Of a stretch of DNA of 10,593 nt, positions 1 to 5,521 are shown one piece after another. Source of the DNA: Pseudomonadota bacterium (lineage in GTDB: Bacteria; Pseudomonadota; Gammaproteobacteria; Burkholderiales; Burkholderiaceae_C); contig JAEYRT010000290.1 in NCBI GenBank assembly GCA_023435325.1, positions 1-10,593 of the forward strand. The letters are read 5' to 3'. The notes beneath the pieces are model-generated. The model was given only the letters and a program-made list of their open reading frames with translations, was not told where the DNA came from and searched no databases. Numbering within the stretch: position 1 is the stretch's first letter; each line of letters begins with the position of its first letter. Made by a program: the position numbers and the translations under genes.

Positions 1-87
1 GGTGGGGGGGGCGCCTGTACGTGCGATGGCCTCTTGGATGAGGTCCAGAATTTGCTGCTGTCTGGGGGTGAGGGTGGGATGCTCCAT
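1..87 (-). CDS. lexA: LexA repressor, N-terminal fragment (partial)
   Basis: LexA is the SOS-response repressor; its N-terminal winged helix-turn-helix binds SOS boxes and its C-terminal serine protease domain cleaves itself when RecA is activated. Only the first 29 codons are in the window. The translation begins MEHPTLTPRQQQILDLIQEA and continues to a GAPPT segment, which matches the first helix of LexA (E. coli has LTARQQEVFDLI followed by TGMPPT). The ATG at 87 is preceded by AAGGA at a usual distance. The frame runs open off the left edge, so the recognition helix and protease domain are not visible. The two SOS boxes just upstream support autoregulation and the identification. A run of eight C on the coding strand lies in codons 26-28. 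Confidence 0.9.
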   Translation of the reverse strand, partial: MEHPTLTPRQQQILDLIQEAIARTGAPPT

Positions 88-108
88 GCCTGTCCTTGCT
101 AAGGATAA

Positions 109-124
109 CTGTTTGTTTATCCAG
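109..124. promoter_or_regulatory. SOS box 1 (LexA operator)
   Basis: The sequence reads CTGT-N8-CCAG with flanking AA and TA, one base off the CTGT-N8-ACAG consensus of beta- and gamma-proteobacteria. It lies 22 bp upstream of the lexA start codon. The CCAG half-site variant also occurs in one of the two E. coli lexA operators. Confidence 0.85.
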
Positions 125-127
125 TAC

Positions 128-143
128 CTGTATTTTTAACCAG
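128..143. promoter_or_regulatory. SOS box 2 (LexA operator)
   Basis: This is a second CTGT-N8-CCAG site with an A/T-only spacer (ATTTTTAA). It is 3 bp from box 1, with centres 19 bp apart, on the same face as a tandem operator like that of E. coli lexA. Its right end is 17 bp before the GTG start of the divergent asparaginase gene and 7 bp before that gene's ribosome binding site, so LexA bound here could also block asparaginase transcription. That effect is inferred. Confidence 0.82.
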
Positions 144-147
144 TTTG

Positions 148-154
148 ATGAGGA
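148..154 (+). promoter_or_regulatory. Ribosome binding site of the asparaginase gene
   Basis: GATGAGGA-like purine tract with AGGA at 151-154, six nt before a GTG codon. It decides the choice of GTG at 161 as start; no ATG lies nearby in frame. Confidence 0.7.
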
Positions 155-160
155 CTGCAA

Positions 161-1126
161 GTGTCTGCAACAAGAAAAATAGTGGTCTTGGGCACCGGGG
201 GAACCATTGCCGGCGTGGGGAATGCGCAGGATGCAGGTGTGGGTTATCAAGCGGGGCAGATCGCTGTGGCTCAACTGCTACAGCCTGTGCTGCACAGCGG
301 TGCGCTTGGTGATGTGGGTTTTGAAATGGAGCAGGTGGCCCAACTCGACAGCAAGGATATGGATGCCGCCACTTGGCAGCAGCTGGCGGCGGCATGTCAG
401 CAGTGGCTGGGGCGTGAAGATGTGTCAGCGGTGGTGATCACGCATGGCACGGATACCCTGGAGGAAACCGCCTGGTTTTTGCAGAGCGTGCTGCAACCTG
501 CGAAGCCGGTCGTTATGACATGTGCCATGCGTCCGGCGACTGCATTGTCGGCGGATGGGCCTGCGAACTTGCGCGACGCTGCAGTGGCGGCAAGTCAGGC
601 TACGCCAGGGGTATGGGTGGTTGCCGCTGGTGCAATGCATAGCGCCAAGTGGGTACGCAAAGTGCATCCTTACCGGGTGGATGCGTTTTCTTCGGATGCG
701 CATGGTGCGCTGGCATGGGTGGAGGAAAGGCGTTTGCGCTGGGCTTATCAGCCTCTGCAGCCAGCCACCAGACCCGGCAAGCCATTGCTGCAAGCCGTGC
801 TATCGGTTCCCCCCTCGAAGTGGCCATGGGTCGAGATTGTCTACAGCACGGCCGCTGCACGCGCTGCAGTGGTGGACGCACTGGCTGCAGCGGGGGTTGA
901 GGGTTTGGTGGTGGCCACCACCGGCAATGGCTCCATCCACAAAGATATGCTGCCTGCCTTGCAGCGTGCCGGCGGCCTCGGCATACCGATCTGGCGCGTT
1001 ACACGGTGTGAGCAAGGCCAGATTGTCCTGGCCGACCACGCAGTGGATGCCGCGGTCAGTGAGCTCAGTGCCTGCAAGGCGCGGATCAGCCTGATGCTGA
1101 AGCTGCTGGAGCGTGCGCATCAGTAA
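161..1126 (+). CDS. L-asparaginase (type II-like fold, probably cytoplasmic)
   Basis: The product hydrolyses L-asparagine to aspartate and ammonia. The 321-residue protein carries both threonine signatures of the asparaginase/glutaminase family: GTGGTIAG at residues 11-18, with the presumed nucleophile T12, and THGTDT at 94-99, with T97 and D98. S64 in the QLDSKDM segment, Y29 in the flexible loop and K167 align with the substrate-binding serine, loop tyrosine and catalytic lysine of E. coli AnsB. Unlike periplasmic type II enzymes it has no signal peptide: the first beta strand begins at residue 6. It therefore probably acts in the cytoplasm. The start is GTG with AGGA six nt upstream. The gene is divergent from lexA and shares its 73-bp promoter gap, which is filled by two SOS boxes. 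No close downstream partner is on the same strand. I did not assign ansA or ansB because sequence type and location disagree. Confidence 0.93.
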   Translation: MSATRKIVVLGTGGTIAGVGNAQDAGVGYQAGQIAVAQLLQPVLHSGALGDVGFEMEQVAQLDSKDMDAATWQQLAAACQQWLGREDVSAVVITHGTDTLEETAWFLQSVLQPAKPVVMTCAMRPATALSADGPANLRDAAVAASQATPGVWVVAAGAMHSAKWVRKVHPYRVDAFSSDAHGALAWVEERRLRWAYQPLQPATRPGKPLLQAVLSVPPSKWPWVEIVYSTAAARAAVVDALAAAGVEGLVVATTGNGSIHKDMLPALQRAGGLGIPIWRVTRCEQGQIVLADHAVDAAVSELSACKARISLMLKLLERAHQ

Positions 1127-1150
1127 TGCATTAGTAATTCAGTAATGGGC

Positions 1151-1179
1151 ATAAAAAAAGCTGCCTTGGTGGGCAGCTT
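1151..1179 (-). terminator. Rho-independent terminator of adk
   Basis: An 8-bp perfect stem, AAGCTGCC (1158-1165) with GGCAGCTT (1172-1179), encloses a 6-nt loop. On the minus strand it is followed by a run of T (1153-1159), so it ends leftward transcription 24 nt after the adk stop. It has little T-run in the other direction (CTTCTTC), so it is at best a weak stop for asparaginase. Confidence 0.85.
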
Positions 1180-1202
1180 CTTCGTGCGGGCAGGAAGTTG
1201 TA

Positions 1203-1859
1203 TCAGGCGCCCAGAGCTTCGAAAGCACGTGCGGTGATCTCTTCCACGGAGCCCATGCCGCTGATGGCGCGGTACTTGGGCGCGTTGGTTGGGTCTTCTT
1301 TGGCCCAGGTCTGGTAGTAGTCCACCAGAGGACGTGTCTGGCTGCTGTAGACGTCCAGGCGCTTCTTGACGGTTTCTTCTTTGTCATCGTCACGCTGCAC
1401 CAGGTCTTCGCCGGTCACGTCGTCCTTGCCTTCCACCTTCGGTGGGTTGAACTTGACGTGGTAGGTGCGTCCCGAAGCAGGGTGCGAGCGGCGGCCGCTC
1501 ATGCGTTCGATGATGGCTTCGAAGGGAACATCAATTTCCAGCACATAGTCCAGATGCACACCGGCAGCCTTCATGGCGTCGGCCTGGGGGATGGTGCGGG
1601 GAAAACCGTCGAACAGGAAACCGTTGGCGCAATCGGCCTGGGCGATGCGTTCCTTGACCAAGTTGATAATCAAGTCGTCGCTGACCAACTGACCGGCGTC
1701 CATCACGGCTTTGGCCTGCAGGCCCAGGGGAGTGCCGGCCTTGACGGCAGCGCGCAGCATGTCGCCCGTGGAGATCTGGGGAATGCCGAACTTCTGGCAG
1801 ATGAAGGCGGCTTGCGTGCCTTTGCCGGCGCCGGGTGCGCCCAACAAAATGAGTTTCAT
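1203..1859 (-). CDS. adk: Adenylate kinase
   Basis: This enzyme interconverts ATP + AMP and 2 ADP in the cytoplasm and balances the adenylate pool. The 218-residue product has the P-loop GAPGAGKGT at 7-15, the AMP-binding region around STGDMLR (30-36), the DGFPRT motif at 84-89 and the QRDDD motif at 155-159. It is the long bacterial form with a LID domain at about 122-160. The LID lacks the four cysteines of zinc-binding adenylate kinases and has the RRSHPASGRTYH type instead. The ATG at 1859 has GAGGA five nt upstream. The gene reads in the same direction as kdsB but follows a 402-nt gap with a terminator-like hairpin, so it probably has its own promoter. It ends at a good terminator. Confidence 0.97.
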   Translation of the reverse strand: MKLILLGAPGAGKGTQAAFICQKFGIPQISTGDMLRAAVKAGTPLGLQAKAVMDAGQLVSDDLIINLVKERIAQADCANGFLFDGFPRTIPQADAMKAAGVHLDYVLEIDVPFEAIIERMSGRRSHPASGRTYHVKFNPPKVEGKDDVTGEDLVQRDDDKEETVKKRLDVYSSQTRPLVDYYQTWAKEDPTNAPKYRAISGMGSVEEITARAFEALGA

Positions 1860-1897
1860 GGGAATCCTCGAAATGTAGAAATTCTTGGCGGAGCGGG

Positions 1898-1920
1898 GCT
1901 TTTTCCTGAGCAGAAAAAGC
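1898..1920 (-). other. Inverted repeat in the adk leader
   Basis: Perfect 8-bp arms GCTTTTTC and GAAAAAGC are separated by 7 nt, about 38 nt upstream of the adk start codon. On the adk transcript this would fold as a hairpin in the 5' leader. There is no T-run after it, so it is not an obvious terminator. Its role is unknown. Confidence 0.5.
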
Positions 1921-2102
1921 AGGCGGCAGCCGCGCTATATCCACTCAAGGATAGCACGCACGTTCTTGTGCTGGACTTACAAAGCGCGCGGCGATGCCGT
2001 GGTTCGTGAATTCCAAACCTCGTCGCAAGGCGCTTGACAGCACAAGGCAGCAGTGCTTGTTAGCAGGAAAACGAGTATCGCTGAAGCTGGTGCGAATTTG
2101 TT

Positions 2103-2116
2103 GTCTTGTACAAGAC
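2103..2116. promoter_or_regulatory. Perfect palindrome, possible regulator-binding site
   Basis: GTCTTGTACAAGAC is a perfect 14-bp palindrome, 243 bp upstream of the adk start and 23 bp beyond the repeat element that follows kdsB. Two imperfect versions lie upstream of icd. The size and symmetry suit a dimeric transcription factor, but the regulator is not identifiable from this window. Confidence 0.45.
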
Positions 2117-2133
2117 TGATGTTGCTTTTGTAT

Positions 2134-2226
2134 AAAAAAAGAGCAGTTAACGCTTGACAGACAAGCATTTGCAAATCAAATCATTTGCAAATATTGATGG
2201 ATCAAGCGTTAACTGCTCTTATTTTT
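2134..2226 (-). repeat. Two-tier palindromic element, terminator-like, after kdsB
   Basis: The outer arms form a perfect 19-bp stem: AAGAGCAGTTAACGCTTGA (2139-2157) with its complement at 2202-2220. Inside, ATTTGCAAAT occurs at 2167-2176 and 2183-2192; because it is itself palindromic, the copies can pair as a 10-bp inner stem with a 6-nt loop or fold separately. Flanking A and T runs (2134-2138, 2222-2226) extend the outer stem. On the minus strand the element is followed by seven T, so it should terminate the exbB-kdsB transcript about 40 nt after the kdsB stop. The element near 10265-10352 has the same plan and shared sequence blocks, which points to a dispersed repeat family. Confidence 0.8.
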
Positions 2227-2233
2227 CGGTCAA

Positions 2234-2253
2234 ATTTCAGAAATTACTGAAAT
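2234..2253 (-). other. Small A/T-rich hairpin just after kdsB
   Basis: Arms ATTTCAG (2234-2240) and CTGAAAT (2247-2253) enclose AAATTA. It lies 9 nt after the kdsB stop codon and before the larger palindromic element. It may protect or help end the kdsB message; this is inference from position only. Confidence 0.35.
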
Positions 2254-2261
2254 ATTTCTTT

Positions 2262-3023
2262 TTACGCGCAGCTCAGCAAAGCGCGCACGCGTTCCAGATC
2301 TTCGGGGGTGTCCACACCGGCGCCCGGCGCATTCGGCGTGATGTGCACGGCAATCGCATGGCCATGCCACAGCGCACGCAGCTGCTCCAGAGACTCGACT
2401 TGCTCCGTGGGGGCGGGTGCAAGCGTGGGAAAACTGCGCAAAAACCCCGCTTTGTATGCGTATATGCCGACATGGCGCAAAGGCGCAAAAGCACTGTCGG
2501 CCTGCCACCATTGCTGCTCGGCCTGATCGCGGTGAAACGGAATGGGCGCGCGGCTGAAATAATGGGCCAAGCCAGCGGTGTTGCACACCACTTTCACCAC
2601 ATTGGGGTTCAGATAGTCCTCACGTGTGGCAATCGGGTGCGCGGCAGTGCCCATGCTGGCGGCAGGTGCGCTGGCCAGGACTTGCGCCACGGCATTGATC
2701 AGGGCGGGGTCGATCAAAGGTTCATCGCCCTGGACATTGACCACCATGTCGTCGCCATCCAGGCCCAGCAGGGTGCAGGCTTCGGCCAGACGATCACTGC
2801 CACTGGGGTGGTCTGCACGGGTGAGCACGGCTTCAATGCCGTGTCTCTGGCAGGCTTGTACGATGGCGTCGCTGTCTGCGGCCACCACCACGCGCGCAGC
2901 TGCACTTTTCTGCGCCTGTTGTGCCACGCGCACCACCATGGGCAGGCCGGCAATATCGGCCAGCGGCTTGTTGGGCAGGCGGCTGGATGCCAGGCGCGCT
3001 GGAATCAGAACGGTAAAGCTCAC
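2262..3023 (-). CDS. kdsB: 3-deoxy-manno-octulosonate cytidylyltransferase (CMP-Kdo synthetase)
   Basis: The enzyme activates Kdo with CTP to give CMP-Kdo, the donor for the inner core of lipopolysaccharide, in the cytoplasm. The 253-residue product has the family's N-terminal nucleotide-binding motif IPARLASSRLPNKPL (7-21), the HPSGSDRLAE motif (72-81), NVQGDEPL (96-103) with the metal-binding aspartate D100, and a C-terminal GVDTPEDLERV segment. Length is normal for KdsB (about 250). The start is GTG, only 5 nt after the stop codon of the Trm112-like gene and with at best a weak GGAAG upstream, so translation is probably coupled to that gene. It is the last gene of the exbB-kdsB block. Confidence 0.96.
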   Translation of the reverse strand: MSFTVLIPARLASSRLPNKPLADIAGLPMVVRVAQQAQKSAAARVVVAADSDAIVQACQRHGIEAVLTRADHPSGSDRLAEACTLLGLDGDDMVVNVQGDEPLIDPALINAVAQVLASAPAASMGTAAHPIATREDYLNPNVVKVVCNTAGLAHYFSRAPIPFHRDQAEQQWWQADSAFAPLRHVGIYAYKAGFLRSFPTLAPAPTEQVESLEQLRALWHGHAIAVHITPNAPGAGVDTPEDLERVRALLSCA

Positions 3024-3028
3024 GGCGC

Positions 3029-3211
3029 TTAGGCTTCCAGTTCGCTGTCTTCCAGGGTGCGTGCCTCGTTTTCGAGCAGGATCGGCATGCCGTCGCGCAC
3101 GGGATAGGCCAGGCGGGCACTTTGCGAGATCAGCTCTTGACGCTCCTTGTCAAAGCGCAGAGGGCCTTTGGTGATGGGGCAGACCAGGAGTTCAAGCAGT
3201 TTGGGGTCCAT
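3029..3211 (-). CDS. Trm112-like (UPF0434/YcaR family) small protein
   Basis: A 60-residue protein resembling E. coli YcaR, with the conserved LLELLVCP start (residues 5-12), the QELIS segment, AYPVRDGMPILLENEAR (35-51) and an acidic tail. Eukaryotic and archaeal Trm112 activates methyltransferases; the bacterial function is not established. YcaR-type proteins often carry a zinc-knuckle cysteine pattern, but here only one cysteine remains (C11): the CPxC position reads CPIT and the later cysteine is serine. Zinc binding is therefore unlikely. It lies between lpxK and kdsB, 22 nt after the first and 5 nt before the second, an arrangement I recall from other proteobacteria that suggests a link to lipid A or Kdo metabolism. 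No good ribosome binding site precedes its ATG. Confidence 0.88.
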   Translation of the reverse strand: MDPKLLELLVCPITKGPLRFDKERQELISQSARLAYPVRDGMPILLENEARTLEDSELEA

Positions 3212-3233
3212 AACAGTGTCGCAGTGTGGGTTC

Positions 3234-4259
3234 TTAACGAGGTAATGATAGGCACAGTCGGGCGTCGAGCAGGTCGAAATAGCCCTGTTCTACTTGCAGC
3301 TGCAGGGGCACAGCCAACGCCTCGGGCATGATCTGCCAGAGTTTGGCAGCATCTTTTTCTGTACAAATCACCTGGCAGTGCTTGTCGATTGGGCGTTGCC
3401 AGCTTTCAAAATTGTAGTGGTCGGGCAGGGCCTCGGTGCTTGCCAACGTCAGCGACTGCGCGCGCAGCATGTCAAAAAAGTCCTCGGGTCGGGCAATTGC
3501 AGCCAGCGCGTGCAAGGGCTGGCGGATCAGCGATGCCAAGGGCACGCGCGCGCCCGACGACGTGACTGCGTAAGGCGCAAGCTGGCGCTGCAGGCGAAAT
3601 GCCGGCGTGGTTGCGGGTGTGCCTCGGGGCGGCTGTGCGGCGGTGTGCAGCACGGCGGTGACGGGGCGGGGCCAGGGTTCACGCAAAGGTCCGGCAGGTA
3701 GCAGCCAGCCGTTGCCGATGCCTTCGTTGTTGAAGACGCACACTTGCACATCGCGTGCCAGTGCGTGGTGTTGCAGGCCATCGTCACAGACCAGGATGTT
3801 GGTGTCGGGGTAGGCTGCCAGCAGAGCACGAGCCGCGTCCACGCGCTGGCGCGCCACAAACACGGGTACACCACTGGAACGGGCCATGAGCAAGGGTTCA
3901 TCTCCCACGTCCTGGGGGAGAGCGTGGACGTGGGCTTCGCGGCAGTCCGTAGTGCTGCGGCCATAGCCACGCGAAATGATGCCGGGGCGCATGCCACGTG
4001 CCTGAAGATGGGCAACCGTGGCCAGGGTGACCGGCGTTTTGCCTGCACCGCCCGCAATCACATTGCCAATCACCACGGTGGGCACGCCGGGATGCTCGGC
4101 TTTCTTCAGGCCCCAGGTGTACAACTGGCGTTGCAGGCCGGAGATTGCGCCATACAGGGCAGCAACTGGCAGCAAGGCCCAGGCGGCCGGACCACGGCTG
4201 CGCCAGATGCTGCGCAGCCCGTCGGATGCGGTGCTCTGGTGAGCGGGGAGTTCGCTCAT
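3234..4259 (-). CDS. lpxK: Tetraacyldisaccharide 4'-kinase
   Basis: LpxK phosphorylates the 4' position of tetraacyldisaccharide-1-phosphate to make lipid IVA, the sixth step of lipid A synthesis, at the inner face of the cytoplasmic membrane. The 341-residue product has a membrane-associated N-terminal stretch (about 24-42), the P-loop GNVIAGGAGKTP (65-76), SRGYG (96-100), GDEP (119-122), the DDGLQHH motif (159-165), GNGWLLPAGPLREP (182-195) and a C-terminal CTEKDAAK. I chose the ATG at 4259 (MSELPAH). An in-frame start 45 nt upstream would overlap the end of exbD and adds a proline-rich stretch unlike the family. The chosen start leaves 10 nt after the exbD stop. The gene sits in the exbB-kdsB operon. 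Confidence 0.95.
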   Translation of the reverse strand: MSELPAHQSTASDGLRSIWRSRGPAAWALLPVAALYGAISGLQRQLYTWGLKKAEHPGVPTVVIGNVIAGGAGKTPVTLATVAHLQARGMRPGIISRGYGRSTTDCREAHVHALPQDVGDEPLLMARSSGVPVFVARQRVDAARALLAAYPDTNILVCDDGLQHHALARDVQVCVFNNEGIGNGWLLPAGPLREPWPRPVTAVLHTAAQPPRGTPATTPAFRLQRQLAPYAVTSSGARVPLASLIRQPLHALAAIARPEDFFDMLRAQSLTLASTEALPDHYNFESWQRPIDKHCQVICTEKDAAKLWQIMPEALAVPLQLQVEQGYFDLLDARLCLSLPR

Positions 4260-4269
4260 GCCTTGGACT

Positions 4270-4701
4270 TTACTTGGCGCCGGAGGTGGCCGACTGGGTG
4301 GCAAAGGTGATTTGCGTCAGCCCGGCGCGGCGGGCGGCCTCCATGGCAGAGACCACCGACTGGTGCGGCGCAGCGGCATCGGCGCTGATGATCACGATGC
4401 TCTCGCCGCCCGCGGGTGCTGCACTGGCCAGGGCGCCGGCAATGGCTTCCACCGAGCGGTCTTCCAGTGTGATCTTGTCAATGGCGTAGCGGCCATCAGC
4501 GGCAATGGAAATGATGACTTCCCTGGGGCGATCACGCATTTGCTCGGCATCCGCCGTAGGCAGGGTCAGCTGCAGCTCGGTGAACTTGCTGTAGGTGGTG
4601 CTGAGCATCAGGAAGATCAGAATCACCAGCAGCACGTCAATGAAGGGGATCAGATTGATATCGGGTGCTTCACTGGAGCGGGAACGGAAATTCATGGCCA
4701 T
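4270..4701 (-). CDS. exbD: ExbD/TolR-family membrane protein
   Basis: ExbD/TolR proteins work with ExbB/TolQ in the inner membrane to harness the proton gradient for work at the outer membrane. The 143-residue product has a short basic cytoplasmic N-terminus, one membrane helix (about 17-36) and a periplasmic domain. The helix contains IPFIDVLLVILIFLML with D22, which corresponds to the essential proton-path aspartate D25 of E. coli ExbD. The ATG at 4701 was chosen over ATG at 4695 because it gives a normal length and a 13-nt gap after exbB; no strong ribosome binding site is seen for either. No tonB or tol-pal genes are nearby. Its neighbours lpxK and kdsB suggest a role in envelope or lipopolysaccharide biogenesis rather than iron uptake, which is an inference. 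Confidence 0.92.
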   Translation of the reverse strand: MAMNFRSRSSEAPDINLIPFIDVLLVILIFLMLSTTYSKFTELQLTLPTADAEQMRDRPREVIISIAADGRYAIDKITLEDRSVEAIAGALASAAPAGGESIVIISADAAAPHQSVVSAMEAARRAGLTQITFATQSATSGAK

Positions 4702-4714
4702 GGAAAGATCTTGC

Positions 4715-5347
4715 TTATTTGCTGCGCAGGCGCAGGAGATGGCGCACGAATTGCTCGCTGGCCAGCTCCAGCTGCAGCAGGTAGGCGTCAACCCGGGCAC
4801 GGAAGTACTTCCAGAAGATCAGGGCGGGAATCGCGACGATCAGACCAAATGCCGTGTTGTACAAGGCAATCGAGATGCCGTGGGCCAGCTGTCCAGGGTT
4901 GCCGGTGCCCATGGCGCCCGTGCCCGCTTGCGAGCCGAAGATCTCGATCATGCCGATCACCGTGCCCAGCAAGCCCAGCAAAGGGGCCGCCGAAGCAATG
5001 GTTGCCAGTGCGCCCAGATACTTTTCCAGGCGGTGGGCAACGGCACGGCCGGTGGCTTCCATGTGCGCGCGCAGTTCTTCCTCGGTGCTGTGGGGGACAT
5101 GGTTCAGGTGCTGCAGGCCACTGGCAAGAACTTCTCCCAAAGCACTGTTCTGGGCCAGCTGGGCCACCACGTCCCCAGAAGGCAGGCGTTCGCGGGAAAC
5201 GGAAATCGCTTCATCAAGCAATTGAGGGGGCGCAACACGCGCGGTCTTGAGGGCGATGAAACGCTCAAAAATCAGTGCCAATGCAACAATGGAACATGCA
5301 ATAAGGGGCCAGATGGGCCATCCAGCGGCCTGTATGATCGACAGCAA
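4715..5347 (-). CDS. exbB: MotA/TolQ/ExbB proton channel family protein
   Basis: This is the channel-forming partner of the adjacent ExbD. The 210-residue product has three predicted membrane helices (about 10-32, 112-138 and 158-182), the family pattern APLLGLLGTVIGMIEIF (121-137) and a TM3 NTAFGLIVAIPAL segment (164-176) with the conserved threonine T165. The cytoplasmic loop lies between helices 1 and 2. The start codon is TTG at 5347, supported by GGGAGA seven nt upstream and by the helix beginning at the expected distance; no usable ATG or GTG lies near. It heads the leftward operon exbB-exbD-lpxK-Trm112-like-kdsB and is divergent from xseA across a 174-bp gap, which must hold both promoters. 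I name it ExbB by homology; TolQ is less likely without other tol genes. Confidence 0.92.
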   Translation of the reverse strand: MLSIIQAAGWPIWPLIACSIVALALIFERFIALKTARVAPPQLLDEAISVSRERLPSGDVVAQLAQNSALGEVLASGLQHLNHVPHSTEEELRAHMEATGRAVAHRLEKYLGALATIASAAPLLGLLGTVIGMIEIFGSQAGTGAMGTGNPGQLAHGISIALYNTAFGLIVAIPALIFWKYFRARVDAYLLQLELASEQFVRHLLRLRSK

Positions 5348-5354
5348 CTTCGTT

Positions 5355-5360
5355 TCTCCC
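5355..5360 (-). promoter_or_regulatory. Ribosome binding site deciding the TTG start of exbB
   Basis: GGGAGA on the minus strand lies seven nt before the TTG codon at 5347. It is the main evidence for a TTG start. Confidence 0.7.
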
Positions 5361-5521
5361 GTGCTTCAGTGGTTTGCGTGCAGCCGCGCATTATCGCGCA
5401 GCGCCTGTATCGCCCGGTGTTTAGAGGGCATGCATTTGCACGGAATTGGCATGGATCAGCATTCGTGCGCAAGGCGCGGTTTTCCATGAATGTCTTTGAC
5501 GGTTTTTGAGTTTTTAGTTGC

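Larger units (their letters stand above)
1860..2138. other. Long untranslated region upstream of adk
   Basis: This stretch contains no open frame with convincing coding character on either strand. It holds the adk ribosome binding site (GAGGA, 1865-1869 on the minus strand), an 8-bp inverted repeat GCTTTTTC/GAAAAAGC (1898-1905 and 1913-1920), a fragment resembling the repeat at 2139-2220 (starting at 2031), and a perfect palindrome at 2103-2116. The adk promoter should lie here, but I could not find a convincing -35/-10 pair. Confidence 0.6.

Noticed and set aside
1122..1146. Three AGTAAT repeats at the end of the asparaginase gene
   Set aside because: Short, unevenly spaced (11 and 8 bp) and A/T-rich; likely chance.
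1458..2009. 183-codon open frame antisense to adk and running into its leader
   Set aside because: Composition reflects the opposite strand of adk and there is no ribosome binding site or family match.
2034..2062. TTGACA resembling a -35 box on the plus strand
   Set aside because: No fitting -10 box and no rightward gene follows; better explained as part of the repeat fragment.
1977..2174. 65-codon minus-strand open frame between kdsB and adk
   Set aside because: It begins within the repeat element beyond the terminator-like stem, lacks a ribosome binding site and resembles nothing I know.
2154..3032. 292-codon open frame antisense to kdsB
   Set aside because: It starts inside the palindromic element and runs opposite kdsB, which has all its motifs; no recognisable protein.
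4260..4304. Upstream in-frame start of lpxK (15 extra codons)
   Set aside because: It would overlap the end of exbD and adds a proline-rich segment not typical of LpxK.
4595..5509. 304-codon open frame antisense to exbB/exbD
   Set aside because: It is a shadow of two membrane protein genes; low-complexity Gln, Gly and Arg composition, no motif.
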